Source of the DNA: Moheibacter stercoris
GTDB lineage: Bacteria > Bacteroidota > Bacteroidia > Flavobacteriales > Weeksellaceae
DNA length: 64,000 nt
Direction: 5' to 3'
NCBI RefSeq assembly: GCF_040545805.1
Contig: NZ_JBEPMO010000001.1
Coordinates: 186,001-250,000, forward strand
In this document: one piece after another, positions 26,267 to 35,014 of the stretch
Layout of the letters: the number at the start of each line of letters is the position of its first letter
Position numbering within the stretch: position 1 is the first letter of the stretch
The notes under the pieces: generated by a model
Told to the model about the DNA's origin: nothing
Databases searched by the model: none
The model's input: the letters and a program-made list of their open reading frames with translations, nothing else
Made by a program: the position numbers and the translations under genes

Positions 26267-27646
26267 ATGAATATTTTAAATATGAAAAATATACTAACAG
26301 CATTCGCAGCAATTCTATTATTAAATTCCTGCGTAAAAGATGATGACTATGCAACTCCTCCATTTGAACAATATATTTGTAGTGAAGAATGGACAACCAA
26401 CAGAACCATTTCTGAAGTAATTGCAGAAATTGGAAGTTCTTCTTTGTACACTTTCCCAGCAGATGGTGAAGAAATCGTATTTGAAGGATATGTGATTTCA
26501 AGTGACGAAACTGGAAATTTCTACAAAACGATTTCATTACAAGATAGCCGTGAAAATCCAACAAAAGGGATTCAAGTAGAATTGAACAAAGTAAGTTTGT
26601 TCAACAACTTCCCAATCGGATCTAAAGTTCGTGTAAAATTGAACGGAATTAACGGTGGTATTACAAACGGAGTTTACAAAGTAGGTGGAACTTACCAAGG
26701 TGGAGTAGGTCAATTGGCTGAAATTTTGGTAGCTGACCATGTAAAAAGAGCCTGTGATGATGATACTTCATTAACTCCAAGAGTATTCCAAGGAATCACT
26801 TCTGTTTTGAACAACAACAATGTGAACACATTGGTTACATTGGAAGGTGTTCAGTTTGTACAAGCTGAATTGGGAAGTACTTATTCTGAGCCAAACCAAA
26901 CAACAAACCGTACGTTACAAGATGCGGAAGGAAACGAAATCATCTTACGTAACTCTAGCTTTGCAGATTTCGCAGGAGATTTATTACCAGAAGGAAGTGG
27001 AAGAATCACTGGGGTAATGAGCAAATACAACAGCACATGGCAATTCTACATCCGTGATACATCTGATGTACAATTTGATCAACCACGTTTCGATGTTGGA
27101 GACGGTGGCGGCGGAGGTGGTGACAACGACCAAGAAGCTGCTAATTTCTTATTCAACGGTGCTGATTTCGAAAACTGGGCAAATTTCTTAGCTTCTTTGA
27201 ACCAATATGGTTTGACTTCAGGATTAGCTGTACAAGGAATCGGAACTGGTCGTGATGGATCAAACTCTTTCCATTTTAACGGAACAACTGGAGATACCAA
27301 CCCATATGTATTTACTGTGAAAGCTTCTGCTGCTACAATTCCTGCAAATGCAACAAAAATCACCATGTGGATCAAAGGTTCTTCAAACAAATCTTTGTCT
27401 TTTAACTTGGATACAGCTGCTGGACGTGTTTATTACAATGTAGGTGAGTTAAACTCTTCTAACAAGACGTTGACAACTTCTGCAAACAACCAGTACACTG
27501 GGGCAATCAATACCAACAATGAATGGAGATTGGTTACCTTGGATATTACAGGTATGACGTTGAATACTGCAAATGACCTATTGGCAATGAAAGCAGGTTC
27601 AGGCACTACCTACAATTTGCATATTGACAACATCAAAATTGACTAA
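26267..27646 (+). CDS. DUF5689 domain-containing surface lipoprotein
   Basis: The 459-residue protein has a lipoprotein signal (ILLLNSC, with the lipidated Cys about residue 23). ATG 26267 is used here; ATG 26282, giving MKNILTAFAAILLLNSC, is an equally good start. Residues about 45-275 form the DUF5689 domain, with the OB-like opening FEGYVISSDETGNFYKTI and the end GVMSKYNSTWQFYIRDTSDV. After a flexible DGGGGGGD linker there is a jelly-roll-like C-terminal domain (about 300-459) ending HIDNIKID, resembling carbohydrate-binding modules. It probably works with the TonB receptor just upstream as a surface binding partner. The ligand is not known. Confidence 0.88.
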   Translation: MNILNMKNILTAFAAILLLNSCVKDDDYATPPFEQYICSEEWTTNRTISEVIAEIGSSSLYTFPADGEEIVFEGYVISSDETGNFYKTISLQDSRENPTKGIQVELNKVSLFNNFPIGSKVRVKLNGINGGITNGVYKVGGTYQGGVGQLAEILVADHVKRACDDDTSLTPRVFQGITSVLNNNNVNTLVTLEGVQFVQAELGSTYSEPNQTTNRTLQDAEGNEIILRNSSFADFAGDLLPEGSGRITGVMSKYNSTWQFYIRDTSDVQFDQPRFDVGDGGGGGGDNDQEAANFLFNGADFENWANFLASLNQYGLTSGLAVQGIGTGRDGSNSFHFNGTTGDTNPYVFTVKASAATIPANATKITMWIKGSSNKSLSFNLDTAAGRVYYNVGELNSSNKTLTTSANNQYTGAINTNNEWRLVTLDITGMTLNTANDLLAMKAGSGTTYNLHIDNIKID

Positions 27647-27670
27647 TATTCATTAGTTAAATGAAAATAC

Positions 27671-27707
27671 AAAACCGCCTTGTTCAATTGAATGAGGCGG
27701 TTTTTTT
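27671..27707 (+). terminator. Terminator of the TonB-DUF5689 operon
   Basis: A strong stem, AAAACCGCCT... / ...AGGCGGTTTT, is followed by a run of seven T. It lies 25 bases after the stop codon. Confidence 0.92.
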
Positions 27708-27764
27708 GTGTTTTAAATTTTCTAAAATAAATATATAGTCATATTTCTTCTATTTCCCTTGGCG

Positions 27765-28015
27765 CTCCACTTTGAACTAATCAAAACTGGATGCCCAATA
27801 TTTTTTTCTGTTTGATTTGTCCCAATATCCTCCTTTTAGTTGATAACAAAACTGCGTGAGGGATGGAGGCATTTGTTTGACTACGTCGAACCACTTCGTT
27901 AGGTTTGAGCTCTTCCCGATAGTTTTCGGGAAAGCGAGTGCCGAGAGCTTGACCAGTTTTTGTGCCATTTCGGACAAAAAATGCGCACGCTCCAATTCTG
28001 ATTTATGAGGAAAAC
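27765..28015. repeat. Intergenic block with nested palindrome, possible dispersed repeat
   Basis: The 373 bases from 27708 to 28079 hold no convincing gene. The block is more GC-rich than its surroundings. It contains the perfect stem TTCCCGA / TCGGGAA (27913-27932), nested inside an outer pair AGCTCT / AGAGCT (27908-27949). Elements with a CCCGATAG...CGGG core are frequent between genes in Bacteroidota genomes, so a REP-like dispersed repeat is suspected. A 72-codon minus-strand frame (27777-27995) crosses it, but it has no start context or known family. Confidence 0.4.
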
Positions 28016-28033
28016 AATAATTGGGTTAATAAT

Positions 28034-28060
28034 AAAAAAAGCGGACATCTCTGCCCGCTC
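28034..28060 (-). terminator. Terminator of the M1 peptidase-coaX operon
   Basis: The stem GAGCGGGCA / TGTCCGCT, with one mismatch, is followed on the minus strand by a run of seven T. It lies 20 bases after the coaX stop codon. Confidence 0.82.
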
Positions 28061-28079
28061 CTTCCATTAAACCACTAAT

Positions 28080-28826
28080 TTATTTGTATAAAAATTTTAA
28101 TCCTTTGATGGTGTGCAATGCGTCTTGTACGTGGATTTTTTTGGTCAAAGGCGCATAGACAAAACTAAGTCCGCCCGTAGCAATGACATGACAATCGTCG
28201 TTGACTTCTTTGTTGATGCGGTCAATCATCCCTTCAACCATCCCAACGAATCCGTAGACCATACCGCTCTGCATACAAGTTACGGTATCAAATCCTAAAA
28301 CACGTTCAGGTTCTTTGAGTTCAATTTCGGGAAGTTGTGCGGTTTCGCCTACCAAAGAATTCAAAGCAGTCTGAATGCCTGGTGCAATGGCTACGCCCAT
28401 GGTGTTTCCGTTTTCGTCAATTCCCGTAAAAGTCAAAGCAGTTCCAAAGTCGATGACTATCTTTTTGCCTTTGTACAGTTCTTGAGCCGCCACGGCATTA
28501 GCATACAAATCAGTCCCCATTTGTTTGGACTGATGCGTCACCGAAGATGGTGTTGTGCGGTCTACAACCTGTGGCGTAATTTTATGAATTCGCTCCAAAG
28601 AATTGGCTACGGCTGCGGTAAGCGGAGGCACAACGGAACCAATCACAATTTTGGTGATGTCCTCCTTCTTTAACCCAAACGGACTGTACATACTTTTGAA
28701 TTTGGCATAGCACTCGTCTTCGGTACGATAAGGTTTGGTATTGATGGTCCAGGAAATAATGTCTTCATCGTCTTTAAAAACGGCAAAACGTACATTTGTA
28801 TTTCCTATGTTGACTGCTAATAACAT
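28080..28826 (-). CDS. coaX: Type III pantothenate kinase
   Basis: CoaX phosphorylates pantothenate in the first step of coenzyme A synthesis. It belongs to the ASKHA fold. The 248-residue protein opens with the phosphate-binding loop AVNIGNTNVRFAVF (Asn/Thr rich, typical of CoaX). It has GTDLYANAVAAQ near residue 105, VIDFGTALTFTGID near 124 and GVAIAPGIQTALNSL near 145. These are the family motifs. Only three bases separate it from the stop codon of the M1 peptidase gene upstream, so the two are co-transcribed. The functional link is unclear. Confidence 0.96.
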   Translation of the reverse strand: MLLAVNIGNTNVRFAVFKDDEDIISWTINTKPYRTEDECYAKFKSMYSPFGLKKEDITKIVIGSVVPPLTAAVANSLERIHKITPQVVDRTTPSSVTHQSKQMGTDLYANAVAAQELYKGKKIVIDFGTALTFTGIDENGNTMGVAIAPGIQTALNSLVGETAQLPEIELKEPERVLGFDTVTCMQSGMVYGFVGMVEGMIDRINKEVNDDCHVIATGGLSFVYAPLTKKIHVQDALHTIKGLKFLYK

Positions 28827-28829
28827 CTT

Positions 28830-30683
28830 TTATTTTACGTAAGTATTATTGGAATAATCAATGTCTGCTAAACGTTTGGTTGGATCAATGATGACGCGTT
28901 TTACTTCTTTGTTGACGCTCACTTTATAATCTGGCGTTGTCCATTTCCATGGTTCTACAACCGTACGTTTTACTCCTTTGTATAAATCAAAGTTTTCCAC
29001 TGGTTTCTCACCACGCATTTCCAATGCTGGGATGTAGAACAATTCTTTGGAGCCATCTGCATACTCTACATACAAATCAATCGGCATGTTGAAATTGCTC
29101 ATGTTTTCCAAATGAATTTCTTTGTTGTTCACTGCTTTTACTCCGTAATTGATGACTCTAGTCGTATTGACAAAAAGGTTTTGGTACCATTTCAAATTGA
29201 TGCCCGAAACTTCTTCTGCAACACGTTTGAAATCGTTGGGAGTTGGATGTTTAAATTTCCATTGTTTGTAGAATTCATGGAATACCTTTTTCAAATTGTC
29301 TTTTCCAATAATGTATTCCAATTGAATCAAATATACTTGTCCTTTTACATAAGCTTGAACTCCGTATGCATAGTTGTAGTTGTAATAATCTGCCAACAAA
29401 CTCATCGGTTCTTCTACACCTGATTTTGCTAAGTCAAAATAACCTTCGTAAGCTCCCCAATTTGGATTGGACTCAATTGGTTTGTTGAAAATTTCTAAAT
29501 ACGCAATATGTTCTGCATAGCTACCGAAGCCTTCATCCATCCATTCGTCAACCGTTTCGTTGAATCCAAATAAATGTTGGTACCAAGCATGTGCGACTTC
29601 GTGGAAAATGACTCCTACTAAACTTTCAAAGTTTCGTTTACCTGTAATTAAAGTAACCGTACCATATTCCATACCACCGTCTCCACCTTGAACAACGGTA
29701 TACGTATCCCATGGGTATTCACCAAAATGAGTGTCCATGTATTGGAAAAATTTCACCGTTGGAATTTCTGCATCTGCCCAGTTTTTGGCAATACTATCAT
29801 CATTTTGACGAACGAAATATAGTTCTGGTCCATTTGGAACCTGTTGTTTGCTTACAATAAAATCTTTGTCTGCTGCCCAAGCGAAATCATGAATTTGTTT
29901 GGCAAAGAAATGCCAAGTTGCTTTTCCTTTGGTCTCTTTTATTTTTGCTCCAGAAAGGTATCCTTTTACTTCTGTTGGATTTTGCAATTTCCCAGAAGAA
30001 CCAATTACATAGTCTTTTTGGATATGAATTTTTACATCGAAATCACCAAATGGTGCAATGAATTCGCGTCCGATGTATTCGTCCAAATGCCATCCGAACT
30101 CATCATAATGTGCCATCTTTGGATACCATTGCGTCATGGAGAAATCTACTCCTTCGGTTGTGTTCTTCCCTCCTCTTCTGATGATTTGTGGAATTTGAGC
30201 CAACCATTCCATGTCTAATATCGTGGTAGTATTGGGCGCCATAGCCTCTGCCAATTCTACTTCCAAAATGGTTCCCGAAACTTTGTATTTAAGGGTTTTT
30301 CCGTTTTGTTTGATGGATTTGATTTGGTGAAACCCTTGATCTTCTTGTTTCAATTGAGCAATTTTACTTTGGATAATCGGATTTTCTTTTGTTCCTGATT
30401 TGATCACCATACGTCCGTCTGGATCTGCAATGTTGACCAATCGATGATCCATGGCGCTTCCTGGTTGAAAGGCATTGTAGTACAAATGGAAATACACTTT
30501 CTTAAGCGTTTCTGGCGCATTGTTGGTGTATTTCAACGTCATCTTCCCATCATACTGAAACTTTATTTCGTCCACATTGATGTCCATTTTATAGTCCACC
30601 GCTTGCTGCCAATAACCTGCTCTTTGACCAAAAAGATTGGCACAGAACAAAGTAAAAATCAAAAGAAAACTAATTTTATTCAT
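28830..30683 (-). CDS. Exported M1 family metallopeptidase
   Basis: M1 enzymes are zinc aminopeptidases. The 617-residue protein has a signal peptide (about 1-19, ending FGQ). The zinc site is HEVAH near residue 360 followed by WMDEGFGSYAE with the third ligand Glu. The exopeptidase motif is GGMEYGTVTLITGKR, equivalent to the family GxMEN, with Tyr in place of Asn. A beta-rich N-terminal domain precedes the catalytic domain. It probably trims peptides in the periplasm or outside the cell. It is the first gene of the operon with coaX. Confidence 0.92.
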   Translation of the reverse strand: MNKISFLLIFTLFCANLFGQRAGYWQQAVDYKMDINVDEIKFQYDGKMTLKYTNNAPETLKKVYFHLYYNAFQPGSAMDHRLVNIADPDGRMVIKSGTKENPIIQSKIAQLKQEDQGFHQIKSIKQNGKTLKYKVSGTILEVELAEAMAPNTTTILDMEWLAQIPQIIRRGGKNTTEGVDFSMTQWYPKMAHYDEFGWHLDEYIGREFIAPFGDFDVKIHIQKDYVIGSSGKLQNPTEVKGYLSGAKIKETKGKATWHFFAKQIHDFAWAADKDFIVSKQQVPNGPELYFVRQNDDSIAKNWADAEIPTVKFFQYMDTHFGEYPWDTYTVVQGGDGGMEYGTVTLITGKRNFESLVGVIFHEVAHAWYQHLFGFNETVDEWMDEGFGSYAEHIAYLEIFNKPIESNPNWGAYEGYFDLAKSGVEEPMSLLADYYNYNYAYGVQAYVKGQVYLIQLEYIIGKDNLKKVFHEFYKQWKFKHPTPNDFKRVAEEVSGINLKWYQNLFVNTTRVINYGVKAVNNKEIHLENMSNFNMPIDLYVEYADGSKELFYIPALEMRGEKPVENFDLYKGVKRTVVEPWKWTTPDYKVSVNKEVKRVIIDPTKRLADIDYSNNTYVK

Positions 30684-31075
30684 ATCCTAATTCATTTGTG
30701 GCTAAACTTACGAATTTTCAACAAATTTGAATCGATTCAATTCTTCTCAATTCAAATAAAACCCAACTCTATCTTCTTAATTTCTTTAACGGATTTTAAT
30801 AGAATGGAATTTGCAACGTTAAATTCACGCTAAAATTTGAAGAAAATTCTTCTTTTAGGTTTCCGAATGAATGAACTTTAAGGAAGTTAAAATCAAGTTT
30901 CACCAAAAAACAAACGATTATAATCCCAAGTAACCCCAATAATCCGAAACAAACCAACCTCATCAAACGTCCACAAAACAAAGACGATTTAGATAGTCGA
31001 GAAAGAGAGGAACAAATGAACAAAGGCAAACATACCACGCACAACAAAAAAGAGAAAAAAGATGATAAGTAAGAT
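30684..31075. other. Intergenic region between the M1 peptidase gene and ruvC
   Basis: No confident gene was found in these 392 bases. On the plus strand a frame without a clear start is open from 30875 to 31073. It encodes a strikingly Lys/Asn/Asp-rich end (REREEQMNKGKHTTHNKKEK). It could be the remnant or 3' half of a small basic protein; a frame with a signal-like start (LKKILLLGF at about 30837) lies in a different register just upstream. On the minus strand the complementary frame is hydrophobic and Cys-rich and is read as a shadow. Confidence 0.3.
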
Positions 31076-31621
31076 TTAAGCTTTTCGATTGGGATTTGCC
31101 TTTACGAAAGCATCCCATCCAGAATAAGATTTCGGAGCGGTTTCTGACCCCATATTGAAATAGTGGCAGACAGCAGCCGCTAATCCATCGGTGGAATCAA
31201 GACGCTTCGGAATCTCTTTTAAATTCAATAAATTCTTTAGCATTCCTGCTACCATTTCTTTGGAAGCATTTCCGTTTCCGGTGATGGATTGTTTGATTTT
31301 CTTTGGCGAATATTCGGTAATTGGAACTTCCCGATACAAACCAGCTGCCATGGCAACGCCCTGCGCTCTCCCCAACTTTAACATCGATTGAACGTTTTTA
31401 CCGAAAAAAGGTGCTTCAATTGCTAGTTCGTCTGGATGATAGGTATCGATGATGGAAAGCGTTCGTTCGAAAATCTTTTTGAGTTTCAATTCGTGCGAAT
31501 CGTATTTGTGCAACAACAATTCGTCCAACAAAATCATTTGCATTTTTTTGTTTTCGACTTTGATTAGCCCAAATCCCATCACGGTTGTTCCAGGGTCAAT
31601 TCCCAGAATAATTTTCTCCAT
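31076..31621 (-). CDS. ruvC: Crossover junction endodeoxyribonuclease RuvC
   Basis: RuvC resolves Holliday junctions together with RuvAB. The 181-residue protein has the RNase H-like fold. Acidic active-site residues are seen in GIDPGTTVMGFGLI (Asp near residue 8), LAIEAPFFGKN (Glu near 66) and the C-terminal DSTDGLAAAVCHYF (Asp near 143). The -7 box directly abuts the ATG, suggesting a leaderless mRNA. It is divergent from a small exported protein. Confidence 0.96.
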   Translation of the reverse strand: MEKIILGIDPGTTVMGFGLIKVENKKMQMILLDELLLHKYDSHELKLKKIFERTLSIIDTYHPDELAIEAPFFGKNVQSMLKLGRAQGVAMAAGLYREVPITEYSPKKIKQSITGNGNASKEMVAGMLKNLLNLKEIPKRLDSTDGLAAAVCHYFNMGSETAPKSYSGWDAFVKANPNRKA

Positions 31622-31625
31622 ACTG

Positions 31626-31633
31626 CAAATTTA
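31626..31633 (-). promoter_or_regulatory. Putative -7 box for ruvC
   Basis: CAAATTTA reads TAAATTTG on the minus strand. Only four bases separate it from the ruvC ATG. Confidence 0.55.
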
Positions 31634-31695
31634 ATCTTTGAGATTGAATTATAGGTTTAATTGGTTATATTTAAAATTCTTAATCAAAATCCCAA

Positions 31696-32283
31696 ATGAT
31701 GAAAATCCTAACTTTCTTAATCCTTTTAATCACAAGTTTCGCATCTGCTCAATGGCATAATGCTATTGTTGAAATGAAGTCAGGGGAACGAATAGAAACC
31801 AAAACTTTTGTGGTAGACGAAGAACAAAAAAGGTTCAAATTGAAATCTGCCAATTCTGAAACCCACAATGTATTGCTTGCCAATTCTGAAAATGTCGCCA
31901 GCATTTCCTATCAAATGGAGGGTCGAGAATTGATTTTGAAGAAACTTCCAGTCGATAAGAAAGGAAAAAACAAGCCCATTGATATTTTTGCCGAAACCAT
32001 TTTTGAAGGTGAAAAGATTTCCATTATTGTCGGGTACAAACCCTATTTCGAAAACAATCGAGTTACCGGTAAAATTACTTCTACGAATTATTATATTTTC
32101 TTGAATGGAAAAGAGTTTTCGGTGCCTATTGGGAAAATAAATTCCAACAACAAAGGAAGGTTTCTTGATTCAAATCAGCTTCGAAATTATTTAAAAGACA
32201 CTTCTTTTAACCTATCTGTTTTGAAAGATGATTTCGACGCTAATAGTTTGGTTAAATTGGCAACAGAATTTGAAAACAACTAA
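31696..32283 (+). CDS. Exported protein of unknown function
   Basis: The 195-residue protein has a signal peptide (about 1-19, ending SFASAQ). The rest is rich in Lys, Asn and beta-strand patterns. It contains EMKSGERIETKTFVVDE, which resembles the short SH3-like openings of some Bacteroidota envelope proteins that sense or bind small surfaces. I do not recognise a catalytic motif or a family. The tail (DFDANSLVKLATEFENN) is hydrophilic. It is monocistronic, divergent from ruvC and followed by a bidirectional terminator. It is likely periplasmic. Confidence 0.75.
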   Translation: MMKILTFLILLITSFASAQWHNAIVEMKSGERIETKTFVVDEEQKRFKLKSANSETHNVLLANSENVASISYQMEGRELILKKLPVDKKGKNKPIDIFAETIFEGEKISIIVGYKPYFENNRVTGKITSTNYYIFLNGKEFSVPIGKINSNNKGRFLDSNQLRNYLKDTSFNLSVLKDDFDANSLVKLATEFENN

Positions 32284-32285
32284 AA

Positions 32286-32326
32286 GAAAAAAAAGCGATT
32301 AGAAGATCAACTCCTAATCGCTTTTT
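32286..32326. terminator. Bidirectional terminator between the exported protein gene and pyrEF
   Basis: The stem AGCGATTAG / CTAATCGCT is flanked by A on the left and T on the right, so it works for both convergent genes. Confidence 0.87.
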
Positions 32327-32345
32327 GCCTATGTTCAATTCAGTA

Positions 32346-33695
32346 TTAACTTAAACTAGCCTCATACGCTGCCCAACCTAAAGATTGGTATTCTTGCGCG
32401 ACTTCTTTTGGATTGGCAGATTGGTAAATTCCTCTACCCACAATCATGAAATCGGTATGATAGCCTCTCATAACACGCTCTGGCGTATTGTATTGTTGTC
32501 CTTTGTTGTCTCCGCTTGTGCTGATATTTACGCCTGGTGTGAACAACAACAAATCATCAGACACTTTGCGTTGCGCCACAACTCCCATGACATTGGGTGC
32601 TGATTCTGCTACATTCAAAGCTTTTCCGATGTAATAATCATCGGTCAAGGTTCCTTTGGAGGACATTTCCACGATGGCAACGACTCCTACGTTGTCAAAT
32701 ACTTTCAAACTTTCTTCACCCGCAATCACATGCGAGGTGATCATATCTGCCCAAGAGCCAATTTTGTAAATTCCCTCTTTATATTGTAATTCTTGTGTAT
32801 TTCCGATATCAGCGAATTTGCGGTCTTCAAATAACAAGAAGTCCTTTTCTTTCGCAATTTTCTTCAAGTTTTCGATGAAATCCATGCTGAAATCTTTGAT
32901 GATGTCGGTATGCAATTTCAAAGCGACTACATGATCTCCTACTTCTTCTGCTAATTTCAATAATTCAGCCGTTGTAATCACATCTGCAGACGCAATCAAA
33001 TTGGATTTCTTTTTCAATGCAATATCCACCAAACGTTTTCCAACTGGATGCTGAATTTGTTTTTGTTCCAATGGAACTCTTTTTACTTCTGGTGGTGCTG
33101 GAGGATTGTTCAAGAAGTTTTTCACACGACTCAATTCTCCATCGCTCAAACGATGGTAACGGTGCAAGATTTCAATTACTTCGTTGATGGTAAACAAAGT
33201 TTTGACCGTGTATCCTTTTTTCTTTAATTTTTCAATTCCGCCTTGTTCACGGTCCAAAACCACGACACAATCGGTAACATTTAGTCCTTCGCGTTCGATT
33301 TCATCAATCGTTTCCAATAAACTTTGACCACTGGTGATCACGTCTTCTACCAACAAACAGTTTTGTCCGTCTTCATAGACACCTTCTACCATTCGCTTGG
33401 TTCCGTATCCTTTGTTTTCTTTTCGTTTGATAATCAAAGGCGTTCCACTTGCCAAACTCATGGTGGTTCCCATTGGCAAAGCAGCATATGGCACACCACA
33501 AATTAAATCATAAGGTGCATCATCTGCCAATTCCAATAGATTATTGGCCAAAGTTTTTAAAAGTTGAGGACTAGATGATAGTGGACGAAGGTCAACGTAG
33601 AACGGTGATTCGATCCCACTTTTTAATGTAAAATTCCCGAATTTTATGATTCCGAGTTCGTAAGCTTTTAGAAGAAAATCTTCACGTTGTTGCAT
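32346..33695 (-). CDS. pyrE-pyrF: Fused orotate phosphoribosyltransferase / OMP decarboxylase (UMP synthase)
   Basis: The protein carries the last two steps of de novo UMP synthesis in one chain of 449 residues. Residues about 1-205 are OPRT: LKSGIESPFYVDLR, the Lys pair in IIKRKENKGYG, and the PRPP loop LLVEDVITSGQS near residue 114. Residues about 220-449 are OMP decarboxylase: ALKLHTDII, the catalytic EDRKFADIGNT near 288 and VGRGIYQS near the end. The order OPRT-ODC and the EDRKFADIGNT form resemble eukaryotic UMP synthase rather than the separate bacterial PyrE and PyrF. The linker is Pro-rich (NNPPAPPEVK). The promoter box is close upstream. Confidence 0.94.
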   Translation of the reverse strand: MQQREDFLLKAYELGIIKFGNFTLKSGIESPFYVDLRPLSSSPQLLKTLANNLLELADDAPYDLICGVPYAALPMGTTMSLASGTPLIIKRKENKGYGTKRMVEGVYEDGQNCLLVEDVITSGQSLLETIDEIEREGLNVTDCVVVLDREQGGIEKLKKKGYTVKTLFTINEVIEILHRYHRLSDGELSRVKNFLNNPPAPPEVKRVPLEQKQIQHPVGKRLVDIALKKKSNLIASADVITTAELLKLAEEVGDHVVALKLHTDIIKDFSMDFIENLKKIAKEKDFLLFEDRKFADIGNTQELQYKEGIYKIGSWADMITSHVIAGEESLKVFDNVGVVAIVEMSSKGTLTDDYYIGKALNVAESAPNVMGVVAQRKVSDDLLLFTPGVNISTSGDNKGQQYNTPERVMRGYHTDFMIVGRGIYQSANPKEVAQEYQSLGWAAYEASLS

Positions 33696-33711
33696 GACTG
33701 AAAGGTTTGAG

Positions 33712-33719
33712 CAAAGTTA
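33712..33719 (-). promoter_or_regulatory. Putative -7 box for the fused pyr gene
   Basis: CAAAGTTA reads TAACTTTG on the minus strand, 16 bases upstream of the ATG. Confidence 0.5.
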
Positions 33720-33789
33720 AAAGATTTCCTATTTTTACGCTTCTCTTTCCAGAAGGAGTTTCATATATTTATTCACAAAATACACAGAA

Positions 33790-34905
33790 ATGAAAAAAAT
33801 CACCATAATCTCCTCATTTTTATTGAGTTCAATCCTTTGGGGACAAAATATAAATGAGTACCAATTCACACCAATTGTGAATAACGATCATACATCTGTA
33901 TTGAATCAGGGCCAAACGGGAACTTGTTGGAGTTATGCGACAATCTCTTTTTTAGAATCAGAAGTGAAACGAATCACTGGCAAATCCATCGATTTATCGG
34001 AAATGTACATCGTAAAAAACACCTATCCCGACAAAGCCTATAATTATGTGTACCGACAAGGAAAAGCGCAGTTTTCAGAAGGTGGATTGGCGCATGATGT
34101 GATGAATGCTGTCCGAAAAGGTGGTGTGGTACCACATGCAGAATACTTAGGATTATCGCCCGATGCGGAAAAACATGATCATTCAATTATGGTAGCGAAA
34201 TTAACTGCTTATGTGGAAAATTTGGTGAATCACCAGAAAGCTTTCTTACACGAGAATTGGCAAAAGGAATTCGATGCGATTTTGGACGAATATTTAGGAA
34301 AAGAGCCTACTAGTTTCCAATTCGAAGGAAAAACCTATACACCTCATCAGTTTGCGGAATTTTTGAAAATTAATCCAGACGATTATGTTTCGTTTTCCTC
34401 TTTCACCCATGTTCCTTATTACAAACCTTTTGTTTTGAGCATTCCCGATAATTTCTCTAACGGATCTTTTTACAATCTGCCCCTAGATGAATACATGCAA
34501 TTAATGAATGACGCTTTGAACAAAGGATTTACACTTTCCTTTAGTTCCGATGTGAGCGAACCAACCTTTAGCGCAAAACAAGGTTTAGCGATTTTACCAT
34601 TGGAAGGGAAAAAAGAAGATTATTTCAAAGTATTACTTCCTGAGAAATGGGCAACTGCCGAGGAAAGACAGAAGAATTTTGAGAATTTCACTACAGTAGA
34701 CGACCATTTGATGCATATCACAGGAATCTTGAAGGATCAATTGGGCAATCAATATTACGATGTGAAAAATTCTTGGGGTTCTGATTTGGCCAATGGCGGA
34801 GACGTATATATGTCAGCTGCTTTTATGCGCATGAAATCGATTGCCTTTATGGTTCACAAAGATGCTTTGAGCAAAGATTTGAAAAAGAAATTGGGAATTC
34901 AATAA
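33790..34905 (+). CDS. Exported papain-like cysteine peptidase (C1 family, aminopeptidase C-like)
   Basis: The 371-residue protein has a signal peptide (about 1-19, ending WGQN). The catalytic Cys is in GQTGTCWSYATISFLESE near residue 45. The His is in DHLMHITGIL near 310 and the Asn in YDVKNSWGSD near 328. Domain order and inserts match bleomycin hydrolase/aminopeptidase C, although the protein is shorter than the usual ~450 residues. Export to the periplasm sets it apart from the cytoplasmic bacterial PepC. It likely degrades peptides. It is followed by nadA on the same strand after about 110 bases. Confidence 0.9.
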   Translation: MKKITIISSFLLSSILWGQNINEYQFTPIVNNDHTSVLNQGQTGTCWSYATISFLESEVKRITGKSIDLSEMYIVKNTYPDKAYNYVYRQGKAQFSEGGLAHDVMNAVRKGGVVPHAEYLGLSPDAEKHDHSIMVAKLTAYVENLVNHQKAFLHENWQKEFDAILDEYLGKEPTSFQFEGKTYTPHQFAEFLKINPDDYVSFSSFTHVPYYKPFVLSIPDNFSNGSFYNLPLDEYMQLMNDALNKGFTLSFSSDVSEPTFSAKQGLAILPLEGKKEDYFKVLLPEKWATAEERQKNFENFTTVDDHLMHITGILKDQLGNQYYDVKNSWGSDLANGGDVYMSAAFMRMKSIAFMVHKDALSKDLKKKLGIQ

Positions 34906-35014
34906 TTAGTAGATTTACGAAAGTAGATGGTAGATTTAATTCTGAATACCAAACATTAAATAAATAATCGGAATGAAACTTGCTTTCTTCCAATAGAACT
35001 TGACGAAAAATAAG

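Noticed and set aside
27777..27995. 72-codon minus-strand frame between DUF5689 and coaX
   Set aside because: No family match, it crosses a strong palindrome, and its composition differs from real genes nearby.
30796..31047. 83-codon hydrophobic Cys-rich minus-strand frame
   Set aside because: It mirrors a Lys/Asn-rich plus-strand frame; hydrophobicity comes from the complement of A-rich DNA.
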